DNA of 64,000 nt from an uncultured Winogradskyella sp. (GCF_947501905.1 NZ_CANMXL010000006.1:1-64000), one strand, 5' to 3'. Positions 10,405 to 19,954 are shown, numbered from the stretch's first letter. Numbers and translations: made by a program. Notes: generated by a model from the sequence alone, not told the origin.

Positions 10405-11773
10405 ATTTTAATTTAGTCATTAAATCTTCTAAAGTGAGTTTCTGTTGTTCTCCCGAAGACATATCCTTTAAGGTGAAACTATTTGTTTTTAGCTCATCAT
10501 CACCTACTAATACCACAAATGGAATTTCGCGTTTGTTAGCGTAGTTCATTTGTTTTTTCATTTTAGCAGCATCAGGATATAACTCTGCATTAATACCATT
10601 ATCTCTTAGCGATGAAACTGCTTTTAAACACGCCATAGCTTCATCTTCACCAAAGTTTATAAACAAGACTTTTGTATTGTCTATTACTGACTCTGGGAAC
10701 AAACCTAATTCTTCAAGAACTAAATAAATGCGGTCTAAGCCAAAACTAATACCAACCCCACTCATATTTTTTAAACCAAAGATACCCGTTAAATTATCAT
10801 AACGGCCACCGCCACCAATCGAACCCATATTTACACCTTCTGGTGCAGAAACTTCAAAAATAGCGCCTGTATAGTAGTTAAGACCACGTGCAAGCGTCAC
10901 ATCGAATTGCAGTTGTGCTGTTTTTAATTCTAATGAAGAAATCGCAGTATTAATAAACTCTAATTCTTCTATACCTTTTAATCCAATTTCTGAAGTGCTT
11001 AAAATAGATTTTAAACTTTCAATCTGTGAACCAAAATCACCTGTAAGCTCAAATAAAGGCTGAAGTTTATCAATACCAACTTGAGAAATACCTTTACCGA
11101 GCATTTCTTCTTTTACCTTCTCCTCACCTATTTTATCTAGCTTATCTAATGCAACAGTAAAATCAATCAACTTATCTTGTGCACCGATAACCTCAGCAAT
11201 ACCTGATAAAATTTTACGATTATTAATTTTTATGGTTGTACCACTAAGATTAAGCGCTGTAAATACACCATCGTACAATTGGATAAATTCAACTTCTTGA
11301 AATAAAGAGGCACTACCTACAACATCTGCATCACACTGGTAAAACTCTCTAAAACGTCCTTTTTGCGGTCTATCTGCACGCCAAACAGGCTGAATCTGGT
11401 AACGTTTAAACGGAAATTCAATCTCATTTTGGTGTTGCACCACATAACGTGCAAAAGGTACCGTTAGGTCATAACGAAGGGCTTTTTCAGAAATTTTAGG
11501 TGTAAGTCTTGATTCCGAACGCTCTTCATAATCAGTATCAGAGATTTTTTTGAGATAATCACCCGAATTCAAAATCTTAAAAATCAAGCGATCACCTTCT
11601 TCGCCATATTTACCCATTAAGGTATCAGAGTTTTCGAAACTTGGTGTTTCTATTGGCTGAAAGCCATATATCTTAAATTGCTGCTTTATAGTTTCAGTAA
11701 TATAACTACGCTTTGCAACAACTTCAGAATTAAAATCTCTAGTCCCTTTTGGTATGCTTGGTTTTTGTGCCAT
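10403..11773 (-). CDS. hisS: Histidine--tRNA ligase
   Basis: A cytoplasmic class II aminoacyl-tRNA synthetase that charges tRNA-His. At 456 residues it is normal length for the bacterial enzyme. Visible motifs: [10 protein letters not shown] (from ~100), class II motif 2 around [13 protein letters not shown] (~132-144), the histidine-specific [10 protein letters not shown] block, GGGGRYD, and motif 3 in [11 protein letters not shown]. The C-terminal anticodon-binding domain follows. The start at 11773 is supported by the family-typical [15 protein letters not shown] hairpin lies only three bases upstream of the start codon, and a candidate promoter sits ~50 bases upstream. Confidence 0.97.
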   Translation of the reverse strand: MAQKPSIPKGTRDFNSEVVAKRSYITETIKQQFKIYGFQPIETPSFENSDTLMGKYGEEGDRLIFKILNSGDYLKKISDTDYEERSESRLTPKISEKALRYDLTVPFARYVVQHQNEIEFPFKRYQIQPVWRADRPQKGRFREFYQCDADVVGSASLFQEVEFIQLYDGVFTALNLSGTTIKINNRKILSGIAEVIGAQDKLIDFTVALDKLDKIGEEKVKEEMLGKGISQVGIDKLQPLFELTGDFGSQIESLKSILSTSEIGLKGIEELEFINTAISSLELKTAQLQFDVTLARGLNYYTGAIFEVSAPEGVNMGSIGGGGRYDNLTGIFGLKNMSGVGISFGLDRIYLVLEELGLFPESVIDNTKVLFINFGEDEAMACLKAVSSLRDNGINAELYPDAAKMKKQMNYANKREIPFVVLVGDDELKTNSFTLKDMSSGEQQKLTLEDLMTKLK

Positions 11774-11776
11774 AGT

Positions 11777-11799
11777 AATTTCCCACTTAGGTGGAAATT
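11777..11799 (-). promoter_or_regulatory. Hairpin in the hisS 5' leader
   Basis: AATTTCCCAC and GTGGAAATT form a 9-bp stem with one bulged base and a 4-base loop, directly before the hisS ATG. In the mRNA it would partly occlude the initiation region. A regulatory role is inference. Confidence 0.4.
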
Positions 11800-11823
11800 C
11801 TTTTCGTTAGTCTCAATAAGTCA

Positions 11824-11851
11824 CAAAAATATTATAAATTTTAGAGGCAAA
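11824..11851 (-). promoter_or_regulatory. Candidate hisS promoter
   Basis: On the minus strand an exact -7 box TATTTTTG (11831-11824) is preceded by TTTG (11851-11848) with a 16-base gap, somewhat shorter than the usual 19-21. The predicted leader is about 45 bases and contains the hairpin at 11777-11799. Confidence 0.4.
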
Positions 11852-11931
11852 CCCAAGTAATTTCAAATTTGTAGTAACTTTATTGACATTAAGTAGTCTT
11901 ATAGCAAACCGACTCTAACTTTAGGCTTAAA

Positions 11932-13176
11932 ATGAAAGTTTCTCTTTTTAAAGAAAATATAAAAATTGCTCTTGGTTCTATCAAAGGTCAATTACTAAGA
12001 ACTATACTCACAGTTGTAATTATTGGAATAGGCATTATGGCACTTGTAGGCATCCTAAGTGGTGTTTCTGCATTAGAAAATACCATATCAAGTGATTTTT
12101 CCTCAATGGGTGCTAACACCTTTAATATTCAACGCTACGAGTTTAATACACAACGTCAAAGTAGTCGTGAACGCCAGAAAATAAACCCTGTAATTACTTA
12201 TAGAAATGTAAAAGACTTTCAGGATAGTTATGATTTCCCATTTACAAAAACATCAGTATCATTTATAGGAACTAGAGCTGCAGAGATAAAAACCGAAGCT
12301 AAAAAAACCGACCCAGAAGTTAGAATTTTAGGAGCAAACGAACATTTTTTAGAAAATTCTGGTTTAGAAGTTGAAGGCGGTCGTGGTTTTAATGTTTTTG
12401 ATGTTACTAACAACAATGCAGTCTGTGTCATTGGTAGTGATTTGGTAAAAGCATTGTTTAAAGATGTTAATCCTGTTGGGCAAACTATAAGTGTTAGAGG
12501 TTCAAAATTTAAGGTTATTGGACATCTGAAAGAGAAAGGTGCAACCTTTGGTAATAATCAAGATTTAAGAGTTATTCTTCCTATTCAAAAGGCGCGTTCT
12601 ATTTTTACAAATCCTTTTATTAATTATAGTCTAAGTATAAAAGTCGATAAAAAAGACATGCTTGAAGGCGCGCAAGACGATGCCATACTTACGTTTAGAA
12701 ATGTTAGAGGATTAAATCCAGTTGAAAAAAATGATTTTGGTTTAGAACGTAGTGAAGATTTAATAAACAGAATTAGTAATATCTCTAGCTACCTGTATTG
12801 GGCAGCATGGATTATTAGTATAGTAACCATCTTTGGCTCTACTATCGCCTTAATGAACATTATGCTGGTATCCGTGAGTGAACGTACTCGTGAGATTGGC
12901 GTAAGAAAAGCATTAGGTGCAAAACGTAAAACTATAGCTACCCAATTTTTTATTGAAACTGTAGTTATTGGGCAATTAGGTGCGCTTTTAGGAATTATAC
13001 TTGGTATCTTTATAGGATGGCTTCTTGCTTCGGTATTTGATCTTAAATTCTCTACACCATGGTTTGCTATGTTTTGGGGCGTCACTATTGCATTTATTGT
13101 AGCTGTTGTCTCTGGAGTATATCCTGCCACTAAAGCTGCTAAACTAGACCCGATAGAGTCTTTAAGATACGAGTAG
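11932..13176 (+). CDS. ABC transporter permease, MacB/FtsX family
   Basis: An inner-membrane permease of 414 residues with the MacB layout. There is a short N-terminal cytoplasmic segment and a first membrane helix (~20-45, LLRTILTVVIIGIGIMALVGIL). A large periplasmic MacB_PCD domain (~50-280) follows, then an FtsX domain with three C-terminal helices (~285-405) and the conserved SERTREIGVRKALGAKR loop. Relatives act as mechanotransmission transporters with a separate ATPase; no ATPase gene adjoins it here, so the partner must be elsewhere. Export of a lipoprotein, antimicrobial or macrolide-type substrate is possible but not decidable. Confidence 0.88.
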   Translation: MKVSLFKENIKIALGSIKGQLLRTILTVVIIGIGIMALVGILSGVSALENTISSDFSSMGANTFNIQRYEFNTQRQSSRERQKINPVITYRNVKDFQDSYDFPFTKTSVSFIGTRAAEIKTEAKKTDPEVRILGANEHFLENSGLEVEGGRGFNVFDVTNNNAVCVIGSDLVKALFKDVNPVGQTISVRGSKFKVIGHLKEKGATFGNNQDLRVILPIQKARSIFTNPFINYSLSIKVDKKDMLEGAQDDAILTFRNVRGLNPVEKNDFGLERSEDLINRISNISSYLYWAAWIISIVTIFGSTIALMNIMLVSVSERTREIGVRKALGAKRKTIATQFFIETVVIGQLGALLGIILGIFIGWLLASVFDLKFSTPWFAMFWGVTIAFIVAVVSGVYPATKAAKLDPIESLRYE

Positions 13177-13180
13177 TTAC

Positions 13181-13204
13181 TAATGGCTAATGGCTAATGG
13201 CTAA
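13181..13204. repeat. Short tandem repeat TAATGGC x3
   Basis: Three exact copies of the 7-mer TAATGGC plus a partial fourth lie between two convergent genes, beginning just after the ABC permease stop codon. Probably a slippage-prone microsatellite with no function. Confidence 0.8.
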
Positions 13205-13205
13205 A

Positions 13206-13685
13206 CTAAGACTTCTGCCCTATTAGCTTTTCGAAATACTGAAACAATTCGCCTTTAGTGATATTAGCACCTTGCTGAATCATTTTAAAAATGTCCATGT
13301 GCTTATCATCTGAATAGTCTTTTTTAGCATTAAAAAACTCAATACTATCTGATAATAGATTATCTCTTAACCACTGAAAGCCTTCTTTTTTTGTAAAATT
13401 TATAGCTGTATTATTAATTTTCAGAGCAATAAGATGCATGTCTTTTTCTCTACACTTAAATAAGTGAATTTGTTGTGGTGAAATGTGTTCTAAATACTCA
13501 ACTTTACTCAGCACTCCAAACCAAACCAAGTCACTAAACACATCCAGCTCCTGCTCTGCTGCTTCAGGTTTATTTACTTTAATATCTTTCCACTCATCTG
13601 CCGTAATAGACTGTGTTGCTAAAAAGTTAATGAACTCTAGGTGGAGTTCTTCAAACTGTTCTTTTGTGAGTCTCGTATATTTCAT
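13206..13685 (-). CDS. DUF6495 family protein
   Basis: A 159-residue soluble protein beginning MKYTRLTKEQFEELHLEF. I recognise it as the small DUF6495 family of Flavobacteriaceae, which has no known function. No signal peptide, membrane helix or metal motif is visible, so it is probably cytoplasmic. Its start lies 10 bases after the stop of the upstream glycerophosphodiesterase gene on the same strand, so the two are probably co-transcribed; the link is positional only. Confidence 0.75.
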   Translation of the reverse strand: MKYTRLTKEQFEELHLEFINFLATQSITADEWKDIKVNKPEAAEQELDVFSDLVWFGVLSKVEYLEHISPQQIHLFKCREKDMHLIALKINNTAINFTKKEGFQWLRDNLLSDSIEFFNAKKDYSDDKHMDIFKMIQQGANITKGELFQYFEKLIGQKS

Positions 13686-13695
13686 TTTAATAATC

Positions 13696-14565
13696 TTATT
13701 TCTTTATTTCTTTGGCAACTGCAAATGGTCTATCCGTAGCTAACATATCTATGCCAAGATTTAACCAATCACTATATAATTTATCGCCTCTAGCTTCTGC
13801 CCTTTTATCTAAGTTACCAAGTGTTCCCAACATGCATAGAATATCATTATCATGCAATTTTTTGAATAATGATTTGTCGGATAATCGTGTCCCTGTAAAA
13901 GCAATCAGGTTTTTTGTTGGGATATCTGTACTTAACAAGGCGTTTAATTCTAACTCATTTCTAGCAGAAACTGATAGCATCATATCTGGTGCAAGTGCAA
14001 AAGCACTTTCGGCTTGTTTTAAATCGTAAGTAATGATAATGCAAACATCTTCTGCTTTAGCTTCTTTAATGGCTTTAATGACTTCGCTTTGAGGTACACT
14101 TCGTTTTATATCTACACTAAGCACAATATTATTTTGCTTGCTCCATTCTAAGACATCCTTAAATAATGGTATTTTAAACTTTGTTTCATTCCCATAATCA
14201 TCAACGAGATTGTACTTTTTTAGCTGGCTGTAAGTTTTACTCTTGACTAAGCCTGTTCCATTAGTCGTTCTGTCAATAGAATTGTCATGCATTAAGACCA
14301 TTTTTCCGTCTTTAGTTTTAGCAACATCAATCTCATAAATGGCATCCATATTATCATTTACATACTGAATTGTTTCTAAGCAATTTTCAGGATAATTCTT
14401 TATTGATTTTCCGCCACGATGCACACTAATCTTTGGTGCTTTATTGTTAGAGTAACGAAATGTTTCTAATAACACCGAATCTGTTGATGTAACGTTTTTA
14501 TTTTCAGTCTTGCAACTAAAACAAACCAACCCAATAATGACTAAACCTAAAATTATTTTTCTCAT
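13696..14565 (-). CDS. Glycerophosphodiester phosphodiesterase family lipoprotein
   Basis: A 289-residue exported protein. The N-terminus is a lipoprotein-type signal (hydrophobic segment, then CFSC with the likely lipidated Cys at 18). The GDPD fold is shown by ISVHRGG (His49-Arg50), NYPENCLE (Glu60), IYEIDVAKTKDG (Glu78, Asp80) and MHDNSIDRTTNGTG (His93-Asp94), the usual catalytic and metal-binding set. The family cleaves glycerophosphodiesters to glycerol-3-phosphate and an alcohol. The C-terminal block LGIDMLATDRPF also fits the family. Probably anchored in a membrane facing the periplasm. It heads a likely two-gene unit with the DUF6495 gene, behind the terminator of the TonB receptor gene. 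Confidence 0.88.
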   Translation of the reverse strand: MRKIILGLVIIGLVCFSCKTENKNVTSTDSVLLETFRYSNNKAPKISVHRGGKSIKNYPENCLETIQYVNDNMDAIYEIDVAKTKDGKMVLMHDNSIDRTTNGTGLVKSKTYSQLKKYNLVDDYGNETKFKIPLFKDVLEWSKQNNIVLSVDIKRSVPQSEVIKAIKEAKAEDVCIIITYDLKQAESAFALAPDMMLSVSARNELELNALLSTDIPTKNLIAFTGTRLSDKSLFKKLHDNDILCMLGTLGNLDKRAEARGDKLYSDWLNLGIDMLATDRPFAVAKEIKK

Positions 14566-14576
14566 ATCGTATACAT

Positions 14577-14608
14577 AAAAAATGCGCCCCTAAATAGGAG
14601 CGCAAATT
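14577..14608 (-). terminator. Intrinsic terminator after the TonB-dependent receptor gene
   Basis: On the minus strand TGCGCTCCT pairs with AGGGGCGCA across a short AT loop, followed by a T6 run. It separates the receptor gene from the glycerophosphodiesterase gene. Confidence 0.75.
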
Positions 14609-14630
14609 TACAATTATTATATCTATTTTC

Positions 14631-17600
14631 TTAGAAAATGTAACGCACACCAAACTGTGCTTGCCATCTAGATAAAAGACTTACATCTGCGCTAAATGTT
14701 TCAGTTAGGTTACCATCAAAAGTATATGTGGGATTATTACTCGCATCTACAGAAACACCCAGCGGTTGAATACTGTTAGGTACTTTTACTACGCCCCAAT
14801 TACTATTAATTAAGTTACCAACGTTAAGAACATCTGCACTTAATTGAAGTGTATGAGTCTTTCCACCTACTTTAAAATTAAAGTCTTGTAACACTTTAAT
14901 ATCCCAACGACCTCTCCACGGAGATAACGCGCCATAACGTTCAGCGTAACTTCCTCTATTATCACTTAAGTAATCATCTTGACCAATGAAAGCTTCAAAA
15001 GCAGCAGCTTGACCAGCGCCTGAGAAATTCATTTGTTGAACTTCTGCCGAAGTTGGTATGTATATTAAGTCATTAAAGTTAGAACCATCACCATTTAAAT
15101 CTCCTCCATATGTATAGCTATAACGGCCACCTCTAGCATACTCAAAAAATGTGGAGAATGTAGTTGCAAATTTATCATTGCTGCCATAAGTAAATTTCTT
15201 AGATGCAACACCAATAAAACGGTGCTTATCTCCATAACGTGAGTTAGATAATACAGCATCATTAGCATTACCAGAAATTGCATTACCTGCGAAAGCGTCT
15301 CCAGTAATCTCTGCTTCAATAGAGTTTACATCTTTAGCATCTAAATAATTATAAGCTAAGCTTGTGTACAAACCATTATCAAATGTTTTTGAAGCTTTTA
15401 AAGTGACATTCCATACACGTCCTTGATCATCATTAGTAAACACATACGCATTAGTTGATCCTCCAAACTCATTAGTTGCAATATCACTTGCTTCGTAAAC
15501 TGGTCTGTTATCTACACCTTGTAAAGTACCCGATGGATTGTTTAATGCCCAATTTTGGACATGAACTCCATTAACATCTTTTGTGTAAGATACATCAGCA
15601 CTTAAGGTTATACCATTATCAAACCTATGGTCGGCACCAACATTTGTACGCCATACTTGTGGCCATTTAAAATCTGGATCAACTAATTGATAGAAAAAGA
15701 AATCTACACCTTGAACTTGATTTCCTAACCATACAAAAGGAAAACGTCCAGTAAAGATTCCTGTACCACCACGTACTTGTGTTTTATTTTCGCCTTTTAC
15801 ATCCCAGTTAAAACCAACTCTTGGAGATACTAGAGGCTTGTTAGATGGCAATTGCTCAGAATCTAAGTTAATTGTTTGTCCTGTATCTGGGTCAAAGTAA
15901 TCTATTGTTGGCTGGTATGTACCACCAGCAAAAGTATTAGGGTCAAATACACCACCTTTTCTATTAATATTTTCTCTAATTTTTTCAGCAGTATCAAAAT
16001 ATAAAGGTCTATCAAAACGGACACCATAAGTCAGTTTAAAATCTTCAGTAACATTCCATTCATCTTGTAAATAAAAAGCCAATTGACCTACATTAGTTTC
16101 TGCTAATGCCCATCCACCTGGATTACCAGTACCAGCAGCAGTAAGAGAACTATTTGCTGCTATTGCACTATTAAATAAACCTTGATAAAAACTTACTAGA
16201 CCTGCTTCTGCAACCGGGTTACCAGCAGCATCTCTAAACGATTGAATATCTGCAGTTGGAAAAAATACACCTTGTGCGCCATAAGCCCCAAGGTTGAATG
16301 AATTGTCAAATTCAAATTTTTCGTAAGACACACCTACTGTATAGGTATGATTTCCTTTTACAAAGTTTAAGTTGTTTGTAAATTGAAATACTTTTTGATC
16401 TAATCTATTGTTTATTGAAAATGGCTCATGTCCTGCAATAATATAATTTGCACCATTATTTGTAATTGTAACAGTAGGCGCTGGTGTAGATAATGCATCT
16501 CTAAAATCATCAAAAACTGTATAACCTATCTGTAATTTATTACTAATGCCTTCTCCTAAATCACTATTCAATTCTAATTGAAAAGAATCTATATTGTTAT
16601 TAATTCTATAACCTGTATTTTGAAATTGCAATTGGTTTGGTCCTGGACCTCTAAAACCCAATGCCGATGGATGCGCTGGTTGCTCTCTAGAAGCTTCTAA
16701 GAAATTATAGATAAATGCCAATCTGTTTTTGTCATTAATATTCCAATCTAATTTTAAAATTCCTTTTGTAGAATTACTATCATACGTAAATCCTTCAAAA
16801 GCACCAGGATTATAAAATTCGCCATTCCCAATGGACACTTGTCTAAGAATATTATCTACTAATTGCAAGTCTGAAGCCAAAACGTTAGACTCACCCGCAA
16901 CTCCTAAACCTCTATTAGGTAAGAATCCATTAGTTCCTAAATCCGTTCGTTGGTCTTTTTCAAAATTTGCAAAGAAGAATAATTTATTTTTCACTATTGG
17001 TCCGCCAATACTAAAACCAAACTGGTTCTGTTCTAAATCTGGTTGTAAAACATCATCTCCATCTACTTTATTACCTGTAAGACTTTCATTTCTAAAAAAT
17101 CCATAAACGGTTCCATGAAACTCGTTAGTTCCACTTTTAGTAACGGCATTTACACCTGCACCAGTAAAACCGGATTGTCTTACATCATAAGGCGCAATAG
17201 ACACCTGTATTTGGTCTATAGCATCTAGTGAAATTGGTTGTGCACCACTCTGACCTCCTGGTGTTGGAGAATCTAAACCAAAAGGGTTGTTAAATATTGA
17301 ACCATCTAATGAAAAGTTATTAAACTGGTCATTTCTACCACCAAAGGAATTACCTGTTGACGAAGGTTCTAGTCTAGTAAAATCAGCAGCAGACCTAGAG
17401 ATAGTAGGTAAAGTCCTTAATTCTCTACGTCCTACACTTGTTTCTGCGCCAGTTCTATCACTACTAAAAGTTCCATTTACAGAGCCAGTGATTATAATTG
17501 CATCAAGCTCTTCTGCATCTGGTGTCATTTGGTAATCGATATTTTCTGTTTTACCTAATACAAGAAATACATCATTGTATACTTTATCCTTAAATCCTAC

Positions 17601-17840
17601 ATAACTAATAGTTATTGTGTAAGGACCACCCACTCTTAGGTTAAGTAAGTTGTAGCGACCATCAATATTGGTAGCAGCGCCGTACTTGGTCCCTGTTGGT
17701 GTGTGGATAGCAATCACATTTGCACCTGGCAAGGGCTCCGAGTTTTCATCTAGAATTAATCCTTTAATATTAGAAGTTGTTACTTGAGAGTAACCAAAAG
17801 TTATAACAACTAAAAAAAGGAGAGAAAGAAATTTTTTCAT
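14631..17840 (-). CDS. Oar-like TonB-dependent receptor
   Basis: A 1069-residue outer-membrane protein. A signal peptide (~1-19, ending FGYSQV) is followed by a carboxypeptidase-regulatory-like domain (~22-105, starting SNIKGLILDENSEPLPGANV), a plug domain (~125-235, including LDAIDQIQVSIAPYDVRQSG) and a long beta-barrel. The barrel ends in aromatic RWQAQFGVRYIF, the normal outer-membrane C-terminus. Size and plug sequence match the Oar-like group, which imports ligands using TonB energy; some Oar-like proteins also act in adhesion or vesicle-related processes. No SusD partner is next to it, so a glycan-uptake locus is unlikely. It is flanked by terminators and looks monocistronic. Confidence 0.92.
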   Translation of the reverse strand: MKKFLSLLFLVVITFGYSQVTTSNIKGLILDENSEPLPGANVIAIHTPTGTKYGAATNIDGRYNLLNLRVGGPYTITISYVGFKDKVYNDVFLVLGKTENIDYQMTPDAEELDAIIITGSVNGTFSSDRTGAETSVGRRELRTLPTISRSAADFTRLEPSSTGNSFGGRNDQFNNFSLDGSIFNNPFGLDSPTPGGQSGAQPISLDAIDQIQVSIAPYDVRQSGFTGAGVNAVTKSGTNEFHGTVYGFFRNESLTGNKVDGDDVLQPDLEQNQFGFSIGGPIVKNKLFFFANFEKDQRTDLGTNGFLPNRGLGVAGESNVLASDLQLVDNILRQVSIGNGEFYNPGAFEGFTYDSNSTKGILKLDWNINDKNRLAFIYNFLEASREQPAHPSALGFRGPGPNQLQFQNTGYRINNNIDSFQLELNSDLGEGISNKLQIGYTVFDDFRDALSTPAPTVTITNNGANYIIAGHEPFSINNRLDQKVFQFTNNLNFVKGNHTYTVGVSYEKFEFDNSFNLGAYGAQGVFFPTADIQSFRDAAGNPVAEAGLVSFYQGLFNSAIAANSSLTAAGTGNPGGWALAETNVGQLAFYLQDEWNVTEDFKLTYGVRFDRPLYFDTAEKIRENINRKGGVFDPNTFAGGTYQPTIDYFDPDTGQTINLDSEQLPSNKPLVSPRVGFNWDVKGENKTQVRGGTGIFTGRFPFVWLGNQVQGVDFFFYQLVDPDFKWPQVWRTNVGADHRFDNGITLSADVSYTKDVNGVHVQNWALNNPSGTLQGVDNRPVYEASDIATNEFGGSTNAYVFTNDDQGRVWNVTLKASKTFDNGLYTSLAYNYLDAKDVNSIEAEITGDAFAGNAISGNANDAVLSNSRYGDKHRFIGVASKKFTYGSNDKFATTFSTFFEYARGGRYSYTYGGDLNGDGSNFNDLIYIPTSAEVQQMNFSGAGQAAAFEAFIGQDDYLSDNRGSYAERYGALSPWRGRWDIKVLQDFNFKVGGKTHTLQLSADVLNVGNLINSNWGVVKVPNSIQPLGVSVDASNNPTYTFDGNLTETFSADVSLLSRWQAQFGVRYIF

Positions 17841-17892
17841 TACGAGTTGTTGTGTTTTAGTTTGTTAATGATTGTTTAACGTAAAGTTAAGA

Positions 17893-17922
17893 CTAAAAAA
17901 AAAGCTACCATATGGTAGCTTT
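17893..17922 (-). terminator. Terminator of the rpsF-rpsR-rplI operon
   Basis: AAAGCTACCATATGGTAGCTTT (in two arms, 17901-17911 and 17912-17922) is a perfect palindrome, followed on the minus strand by a T9 run. It lies ~30 bases past the rplI stop codon. Confidence 0.85.
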
Positions 17923-17952
17923 CTATAATTATTAACTGAAAAGTGGAAGTTA

Positions 17953-18402
17953 TTAACTTTCAGCAACCACCTCAAAAGGTAAGTCTACAATCACTTCTCT
18001 ATGCAATCTTATCACTGCATTGTATTTTCCTAAACGTTTTACGTTACCTCCAATAACATTGATATATTTCTTTTCAATGTCATGACCTTGTTTTTGTAAA
18101 GCGTCAGCTACATCAATATTGTTTACAGATCCAAATAATTTGTCTCCAGTACCAACTTTAGATGCTATTTTAATTTCCAAGTTGCTTAATGCGTCAGAAG
18201 TTGTCTTAGCATCATCAATTAATTTTTGCTCTTTATAAGCACGTTGCTTTAAGTTCTCTGCTAAAACTTTCTTTGCAGATACTGTAGCTAAAATTGCTTG
18301 TCCTTGAGGAATCAAAAAGTTTCTACCATAACCGTTCTTAACTGTTACAATATCGTCTTTAAATCCTAAATTCTCAACGTCTTGTTTTAATATAAGTTCC
18401 AT
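17953..18402 (-). CDS. rplI: 50S ribosomal protein L9
   Basis: A 149-residue protein of normal L9 length. The N-terminal rRNA-binding domain has the signature GFKDDIVTVKNGYGRNFLIP, followed by the central helix and the C-terminal domain. It is a structural protein of the large subunit near the L1 stalk. It is last in the conserved rpsF-rpsR-rplI operon, 13 bases after rpsR, and is followed by a terminator. Confidence 0.98.
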   Translation of the reverse strand: MELILKQDVENLGFKDDIVTVKNGYGRNFLIPQGQAILATVSAKKVLAENLKQRAYKEQKLIDDAKTTSDALSNLEIKIASKVGTGDKLFGSVNNIDVADALQKQGHDIEKKYINVIGGNVKRLGKYNAVIRLHREVIVDLPFEVVAES

Positions 18403-18415
18403 TGTTATGATAAAT

Positions 18416-18712
18416 TTATTTTAATAAATCAGCTACATATGGCATTAATGCCAAGTGTCTAGCTCTTTTTACCGCTACAGAAACTTTTCTTTGGTACTTT
18501 AAAGATGTTCCTGTTAAACGTCTTGGTAATAATTTTCCTTGCTCGTTTACAAATTTTAATAAGAAATCTGGATCTTTATAATCTACATACTTAATACCAG
18601 ACTTTTTGAAACGACAGTACTTCTTAGTTTTAGAAGTCTCTATATTTAATGGTGTAAGATATCTAATCTCACCATCTTTTTTTCCTTTTGCTTGTTGATC
18701 TATAGATGCCAT
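18416..18712 (-). CDS. rpsR: 30S ribosomal protein S18
   Basis: A 98-residue S18 with a short N-terminal extension common in Bacteroidota. The conserved core [18 protein letters not shown] and the C-terminal [23 protein letters not shown] are clear. It binds next to S6 on the small-subunit platform, consistent with its position two bases after rpsF. Confidence 0.98.
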   Translation of the reverse strand: MASIDQQAKGKKDGEIRYLTPLNIETSKTKKYCRFKKSGIKYVDYKDPDFLLKFVNEQGKLLPRRLTGTSLKYQRKVSVAVKRARHLALMPYVADLLK

Positions 18713-18714
18713 AA

Positions 18715-19053
18715 TTACGCTTTTTGTTTGTTTCTTTCTCTTCTTCTCTCAGCCCAAGACACAGCGTGCTTGTCTAATTTTACAGTTAAGTAACGCATAA
18801 AACGCTCATCACGTCTAAACTCTAACTCTAAAGGTTCAATAGCTTCTCCAGCTACAGTGTACTCAAATAAGTGATAAAAACCACTCTTTTTGTTTTGGAT
18901 TGGATAGGCTAACTTTTTTAAGCCCCAATCTTCTTTGGCAATCATCTTAGCTCCTTTAGAAACAAGAAAGTCTTCGTATTTCTTTACTGTTTCCTTTATC
19001 TGGTCATCAGATAAAACGGGATTTAAGATGAAAACAGTTTCATAATGATTCAT
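18715..19053 (-). CDS. rpsF: 30S ribosomal protein S6
   Basis: A 112-residue S6. It starts [18 protein letters not shown], the family-typical opening, and contains [18 protein letters not shown] and [18 protein letters not shown]. It forms the platform heterodimer with S18. It is the first gene of the rpsF-rpsR-rplI operon and has a good promoter ~35 bases upstream. Confidence 0.98.
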   Translation of the reverse strand: MNHYETVFILNPVLSDDQIKETVKKYEDFLVSKGAKMIAKEDWGLKKLAYPIQNKKSGFYHLFEYTVAGEAIEPLELEFRRDERFMRYLTVKLDKHAVSWAERRRERNKQKA

Positions 19054-19086
19054 AATTAAATTGTTTGTTTATTGTTAAAACGGGTG

Positions 19087-19117
19087 CAAAAATACACATT
19101 ATTTAAAAGTGTACCAA
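19087..19117 (-). promoter_or_regulatory. Promoter of the rpsF operon
   Basis: On the minus strand, TTG (19117-19115), a 20-base spacer and an exact -7 TATTTTTG (19094-19087) match the Bacteroidota primary promoter. It faces away from the LytTR gene promoter across a short divergent region. Confidence 0.65.
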
Positions 19118-19141
19118 TTATTTATAGCTAATTTTTAAGTG

Positions 19142-19227
19142 TGCATTTTATCGGATATTTTGAATAAATTTTACACTTTGTCGATGATTTTTGGTATTTG
19201 TCCGAATTTTTTGTACTATTGTCGAAG
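19142..19227 (+). promoter_or_regulatory. Repeated TGCATTTTATCGGAT / TTTGTCGA motifs and candidate promoter of the LytTR gene
   Basis: TGCATTTTATCGGATA starts at 19142, and related shorter motifs TTTGTCGAT (19177), TTTGTCCGA (19197) and ATTGTCGAA (19218) follow with spacings of 30, 20 and 21 bases. A plausible promoter, TTTG (19190-19193), 20-base spacer and TACTATTG (19214-19221, one mismatch to TAnnTTTG), overlaps the last motifs. Regularly spaced repeats over a regulator's own promoter suggest autoregulation; this is inference. Confidence 0.4.
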
Positions 19228-19239
19228 CTTAACCTAAAA

Positions 19240-19947
19240 ATGAAGAATGTTATGACTTTAAACTGTGTAGTTGTTGATGACTCTGCAATTCAGCGATTAT
19301 CTATCGTAAAACTTATAGAAAATCACGAGTCCCTTAATCTCGTTGCTGAATATAGCAGTGCATTAGAAACTAAAAATGGATTAAACACTAAAAAAGTAGA
19401 TTTAATCTTCCTAGATATTGAAATGCCTGTTCTTAATGGTTTTGAATTACTAGACGTACTAAATAATAAGCCCCAAATTATTTTTGTTACTGGTAAGACT
19501 GAGTATGCCTTTAAAGCGTTTAACTATGATGCTACGGATTACTTACAGAAGCCCATTACTAAAGAACGTTTCAATACAGCTGTTGAAAAAGCAATAGAGC
19601 AACATAAACTAAAATTAGACTTTAACGAGACTGAAGGTGAACACATCTTTGTTAAGAGTAATCTTAAAAAACGTAAAGTTTATATCAGAGATATTAAGTG
19701 GATTGAAGCACTTGGTGATTATGTAAAAGTAGTTACTGAAGAAAATAGCTTGGTAGTTTTATCTACTATGAAAGCTTTTGAAAAAGAATTACCTGAAGGT
19801 AAATTCTTAAGAATCCATAAATCTTATATTGTAAATCTTGATAAGATAGACCGCTTTAATAGTAAAAATGTTGAAGTTGGTGCATACGAAATTCCCCTGA
19901 GTAGAAATAAAAAAACGCAACTTGTTGATGCGTTAAATAATATGTAA
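19240..19947 (+). CDS. LytTR-family response regulator
   Basis: A two-domain response regulator of 235 residues from the ATG at 19240. The receiver domain (~5-120) has the phosphoacceptor Asp in VDLIFLDIEMPVLNG, a conserved Thr/Lys region (FVTGKTEYAFKAF ... DYLQKPI) and an acidic VVDDS start. The LytTR DNA-binding domain (~135-233) contains YIRDIKWIEALGDYVKV and FLRIHKSYIVNLDKI. A longer frame from a TTG at 19198 is less likely, because it would start inside the promoter and the receiver domain begins right after 19240. No histidine kinase adjoins it, so it is an orphan or is served by a distant LytS-like kinase. Confidence 0.92.
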   Translation: MKNVMTLNCVVVDDSAIQRLSIVKLIENHESLNLVAEYSSALETKNGLNTKKVDLIFLDIEMPVLNGFELLDVLNNKPQIIFVTGKTEYAFKAFNYDATDYLQKPITKERFNTAVEKAIEQHKLKLDFNETEGEHIFVKSNLKKRKVYIRDIKWIEALGDYVKVVTEENSLVVLSTMKAFEKELPEGKFLRIHKSYIVNLDKIDRFNSKNVEVGAYEIPLSRNKKTQLVDALNNM

Positions 19948-19954
19948 ATACTAT

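Noticed and set aside
19198..19239. TTG start for the LytTR regulator
   Set aside because: It lies upstream of the predicted transcription start and adds 14 unrelated residues; ATG 19240 fits the receiver domain.
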